From: Streptomyces cacaoi
GTDB lineage: Bacteria; Actinomycetota; Actinomycetes; Streptomycetales; Streptomycetaceae
Direction of reading: 5' to 3'
DNA length: 64,000 bases
NCBI RefSeq assembly: GCF_006539165.1
Contig: NZ_BJMM01000017.1
Span: 62,001-126,000, forward strand
Position 1 is the first letter of the stretch. Each line of letters begins with the position of its first letter. Shown here piece by piece: positions 61,086 through 64,000 of this stretch. The notes under the pieces were generated by a model. The model searched no databases. It had not been told where the DNA came from and saw nothing but the letters and a program-made list of their open reading frames with translations. A program made the position numbers and the translations under genes.

Positions 61086-61661
61086 TCAGGCGCTCAGCGA
61101 CATCTGGAGCGGAACGGTCAGCTCGTGCGTCAGGCTCTCCAGCTGGGCGCCGATCTCCTGCGCCGACATGCCGCAGGCCGCGTCCACCAGCCGGCCGCCG
61201 ACCAGGAACAGCGCCACATCCGCCGCGGCCGCCACGGCGGGCGAGGAGGTGGTGACCACCACCGTGCGGCCGTCGCCCTGGGCGCCGAGCATCGCGTACA
61301 GGTGCTCGGCGGCCATCAGGTCGTCGGCGACGAGGAGTTCGGCGCGCGCCGGGTCGGCGGGCGGCAGCGCGGCCCACTCCGCCGGGTCGGCCGTGACGAC
61401 GGCGTCGTGCGTCCCGACCCAGCCCCCGGTGGGCTCCCGGACCCCCGTCGCACACTCGACCAGCGTGCTCTTGCCCGCGCCGGGCGCACCGATGATCGCG
61501 GTGACGCTGCCGCGGGCGAACCCGATCGTCACCTCGCTGAGCGCGTCGACGGCCGCGGGGCCGTCGCCGTGGCGCACCGAGACGGCGTCCATCTCCAGCG
61601 CGTAGGGAGAAGCGGTGCTGGGGCCGTCGACCTTCGGGGTGGCTTCGGTGGTGGCGAGCAT
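61086..61661 (-). CDS. Truncated ABC-ATPase-like protein
   Basis: 191 aa. Walker A GAPGAGKST (58-66) follows a normal ABC start (LEMDAVSVRHGDGPAAVDALSEVTIGF). The Q-loop, the helical domain and the LSGGQ signature are missing; about 90 residues that usually lie between Walker A and Walker B are reduced to about 30, then a Walker-B-like AELLVADDL and VVVTTSSPAVAAAADVALFL follow. No permease is adjacent. It may be a regulatory NTPase derived from an ABC subunit, or a decayed one. Confidence 0.65.
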   Translation of the reverse strand: MLATTEATPKVDGPSTASPYALEMDAVSVRHGDGPAAVDALSEVTIGFARGSVTAIIGAPGAGKSTLVECATGVREPTGGWVGTHDAVVTADPAEWAALPPADPARAELLVADDLMAAEHLYAMLGAQGDGRTVVVTTSSPAVAAAADVALFLVGGRLVDAACGMSAQEIGAQLESLTHELTVPLQMSLSA

Positions 61662-61823
61662 TGCGGTGACCTCCTGGCGTCGTCCGATGAGAAAAAGCTA
61701 CCCACCCGCCAACGCACCGGGAAGTACGCAGGATTCACTTCTGAAAGTGGAGCAGGCTCCACCGTCCGAGGGGCAGCCCAGGGGCGTGCGCACCCCCGCG
61801 CCGGCCCGTAACCTCGGCCCCGG

Positions 61824-61875
61824 CACGAGGACAACTCCCGCGGCCTTCAAGGGAGTTGACCGTCGGCTCCTCGTG
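61824..61875. repeat. Nested inverted repeats (large hairpin)
   Basis: Outer arms CACGAGG (61824-61830) and CCTCGTG (61869-61875) enclose inner perfect arms CAACTCCC (61832-61839) and GGGAGTTG (61851-61858). It lies between the 3' end of the glycosyltransferase and the start of the truncated ATPase gene, both on the minus strand, and could be a transcript end or an operator. The rest of the 340-bp gap shows nothing else. Confidence 0.5.
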
Positions 61876-61999
61876 CGCCGGCCCGTGGTGCGCACCGACC
61901 CGTGCGACACCACGGGCCGCTCCACACCCTCACCCGGGCCCCACCACATGTGCACCCGCACCGGCCCCCGAGCCCGGCGAACGCCCCACCGGTGACACC

Positions 62000-62935
62000 T
62001 CACAGCACGGGCGGCCGCCCCAGCCGCGCCATCCGCCACACCGTGGCCCAGCGCATCGGCCGACGCGGCCCGCACGAGGTACGCAGCCCCTCGCGGAAGC
62101 CGCCGCACCACGCCCGCAGCCCGGACAGCGAACGGGCCCGCACCGCCGTGAGCACCGCCCACACCCCGAGATAGACCGGCACGAGCGGCGCCGGCAGCCG
62201 ACGGCGGGCCAGCCAGACCCGGTTGCGCGCGGTGTACCGGTAGAAGACGGCGTGCCGCGCGGGGGACGTCCGCGGATGCCGGAGGACGAGCCCCGGCTCG
62301 TACAGGACCCGCCACCCGCCGTCCAGGGCCCGCCAGGCGAGGTCGGTCTCCTCGTGCCCGAAGAAGAACGCGGCCGGCCACAGCCCGGTCTCCCGGAGCA
62401 TCGGGACGGACAACGCGTGACCGCCCCCGAGAAAGGTCGTCACGAGACCGCCGCGCATCGGATCGCCGGCCCGCAGCCGCGGCACGTGCCTGCGCTGGGT
62501 GACGCCCTCCTCGTCGGCGATCCGGAACGAGACGATGCTCAGGGCCGGATCGGCCGCGTACAGCTCCCGCACCCGGCGGAACACATCGTCGGCGATCAGC
62601 AGCCCGTCGTCGTCCAGCTCCACGACGACATCCACCTCGCCCGAGTCGCACAGCAGCCGCAGCCCCTCGTTGCGGGCTCCCGGGCAACCCGGGTTCTCGG
62701 CCAGCGGGACCTTCGTCACCGCGTGCGGCACGTCCGCGAGCGGCGTCCCGCTGCCGACCAGGACGACCCTGGCCGGGGCCACGTCCTACCTCTCCACGGA
62801 GGCGAGCAACGCCTCCACCTCCCGCGGGCGGTCCCCCATCGTCACCACGACGACCCCGATCCGCGGCACCACCGCGGCCGCGTCACCGCCCGGCGACGCC
62901 ACCACGGCTCCCTCCCCCTCCCGCGACAGCACCAT
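62000..62935 (-). pseudogene. Family 2 glycosyltransferase with in-frame amber stop
   Basis: From ATG at 62935 the frame runs PRIGVVVVTMGDRPREVEAL then LLASVER, TAG (62786-62788), then DVAPARVVLVGSG and on to 62000 without any shift. GT2 proteins normally have SVERQ-D-V-P here, so a CAG to TAG change is the simplest cause. Downstream the GT2 core is intact: VVVELDDDGLL (DXD-like), FLGGGHALSVPML, FFFGHEETDLAWRALDGGW. A GTG just after the stop (62782) could give a protein lacking the first beta strand and nucleotide-binding start, probably inactive. Sequencing error is the alternative. Confidence 0.75.
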
Positions 62936-63202
62936 GGCACCCTCTCCGTCCCGTCCCGACGACCTCCGGCCCGCACCGGCACCCGGCCGGCCCCGTGCGG
63001 AGACACCCTCGCACAGCGTCCGGCCAGGCCCCCGTCCCCCACCGCCCGCGCCCGCCGAGGAGCCGTGAGCACCAACTGGTCGCGCTCGCAATCGAGTTCG
63101 ACGGTGCGGCTGCGGCGGGGTGGGAAGAGAACGGCCCCGGCCCTCTCTCCCGTCGAAGGCACCGCTTGGCGTCGGGAGAGCGTCGTGCGGCAGGATGCCC
63201 GG

Positions 63203-63856
63203 ATGAGTGATGACGAAGCGCAGGCAGCGGCTTTGCAGCCGGTCCGGGGAGCGGCTCGGTTCGCGATCGCCGGCCTCGTCCTGGCGGGCGCCGCATGGGT
63301 GCTCCGGGCCGTCTGGCACATCCGGCTCGCCGTGACGGGGCAGCCGGCTTCCGGGCCGCCGCACCAAGGCGGCGGCCGGCACCGCCCGTTGACCGATCTG
63401 GAGAACTCCTACCACTTCGTCACCGACGTGGGCGACGCGGTGACGCTGCTGTGCGCGGTCGCGTTCCTCGCGTGGCTGCTGCGCATACGGGACAACGCCC
63501 AGGCGCTCTCGGGAAAACCTCCGCGCTACTCCCTGCCGTGGGTCTACCTCGGCTGGGTCGTGCCGATCATCAATCTCTGGGTGCCGCGCGGGGTCGTCGT
63601 CGACATCCACCAGCGCAGCGCACCGGGGAAGCGGCTGCCGCGCTCGGTGAACTGGTGGTGGGGGCTGTGGGTCGTGGGGCTGCTGAGCGGGGTGGGGCTG
63701 ATGTACACCGGCACCACGGACGAGGTCATGGTGCGCGCCTACTCGGACCCGCAGTTCCTGCTGGCGGCCGACGCGGTCCTCGTCGGCGCTGCCGTGGCCG
63801 GGGTCTTCGTCGTCCGCGCGCTCACGGCCGTGCAGCGGACGGACAGCTCGAGCTAG
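63203..63856 (+). CDS. DUF4328 membrane protein
   Basis: 217 aa. Five or six hydrophobic segments; the DUF4328 hallmark is WVYLGWVVPIINLWVPRGVV (about residues 112-131) followed by WWWGLWVVGLL. Common in Streptomyces and of unknown function, predicted to sit in the cytoplasmic membrane. Independent of its neighbours. Confidence 0.85.
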   Translation: MSDDEAQAAALQPVRGAARFAIAGLVLAGAAWVLRAVWHIRLAVTGQPASGPPHQGGGRHRPLTDLENSYHFVTDVGDAVTLLCAVAFLAWLLRIRDNAQALSGKPPRYSLPWVYLGWVVPIINLWVPRGVVVDIHQRSAPGKRLPRSVNWWWGLWVVGLLSGVGLMYTGTTDEVMVRAYSDPQFLLAADAVLVGAAVAGVFVVRALTAVQRTDSSS

Positions 63857-63881
63857 GTGCAGCCGTGCGGTGCCGCCCGGG

Positions 63882-64000
63882 TCACGCCGGGTCCCGCGGG
63901 TCGGCGTCCGGCGCGGTTCCCGCGGTGTCGAGGGCGGCGATGTCGTCCTTGAGCCACTGCGGGGCGAACCAGAGCGCGGCGTACTCGCGGGCGTGGGCGA
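63882..64000 (-). CDS. 3' end of a gene running off the window
   Basis: The minus strand is open from the window edge to a TGA at 63882-63884 and encodes AREYAALWFAPQWLKDDI near its start, then a short Asp/Pro-rich tail. The coding signal is good, and it is convergent with the DUF4328 gene. Too little is present to name the family. Confidence 0.55.
   Translation of the reverse strand, partial: AHAREYAALWFAPQWLKDDIAALDTAGTAPDADPRDPA

Overview
The window looks like a Streptomyces chromosome. It is very GC rich, uses GTG/TTG starts and 4-bp ATGA/GTGA overlaps freely, and carries typical streptomycete families: HATPase anti-sigma-like proteins, CYP157-type P450s, DUF4328, GerMN lipoproteins beside a two-component system, and a class II DAHP synthase/trp operon of the kind seen in the CDA cluster of S. 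coelicolor. No tRNA, rRNA or CRISPR array was found.

Layout. (1) 0-4.2 kb is eroded accessory DNA: a winged-helix gene broken by a stop and a frameshift, a small coiled-coil gene with three apparent frameshifts, a frameshifted XRE regulator remnant and one intact pair of small membrane proteins. (2) 4.2-15.2 kb is a class I, FxLD-type lanthipeptide locus, mostly on the minus strand: isoaspartyl-type methyltransferase, a 63-aa precursor, LanB, LanC, a stand-alone SpaB_C-domain protein, a small membrane peptide and an ATP-binding protein. A second ATP-binding protein, a large HTH regulator and a 2H-phosphoesterase-like gene flank it. (3) 15.5-28.2 kb is a defence island: a five-gene type I restriction-modification operon (half-size hsdS, hsdM, full hsdS, hsdR, YgjP-like metallopeptidase), a decayed helicase that looks like DISARM drmA, and an intact 520-aa protein that joins an EVE/PUA-like modified-DNA-reader-type domain, a CBS pair and a C-terminal HEPN-like R-N-x3-H domain. 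The last is the best candidate for an undescribed defence effector. (4) 28.9-39.6 kb holds regulators and envelope genes: VC0807-like membrane protein with TetR; divergent MarR/SDR with visible operators; SGNH lipoprotein plus acyltransferase; a response regulator/kinase pair sandwiched between two paralogous GerMN lipoproteins; AraC; SnoaL-like. (5) 39.7-46.3 kb: two P450s (one lacking the EXXR arginine, as in CYP157), an acyl-CoA-ligase-like adenylating enzyme and an amidohydrolase. (6) 46.8-50.6 kb: extra copies of respiratory genes (ctaD, ctaF and a lone qcrB that converges on and overlaps ctaF). (7) 50.8-61 kb: a DrrAB-type ABC exporter and a tightly coupled trpE-trpG-trpD-trpC-DAHP synthase operon, divergent from a GntA-like (YqcI/YcgG) heme N-oxygenase and an ArsR-type regulator. 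(8) 61-64 kb: a truncated ABC-ATPase-like gene, a glycosyltransferase with an in-frame amber codon, a DUF4328 protein and the 3' end of one more gene.

How it works together. In the lanthipeptide locus the precursor leader should recruit LanB/LanC to make lanthionine rings from four Cys and nearby Ser/Thr, while the methyltransferase probably acts on the single core Asp-Gly. A strong hairpin between precursor and lanB could set their expression ratio. The trp operon would raise the supply of erythrose-4-phosphate/PEP-derived chorismate and anthranilate/tryptophan precursors, probably for a secondary metabolite, with the divergent oxygenase and the nearby exporter as possible partners. The clustering of frameshifts and nonsense codons (0.9-3.6, 25-26.4, 62.8 kb) is either real gene decay in mobile DNA or uncorrected read error; this cannot be decided from the sequence alone.
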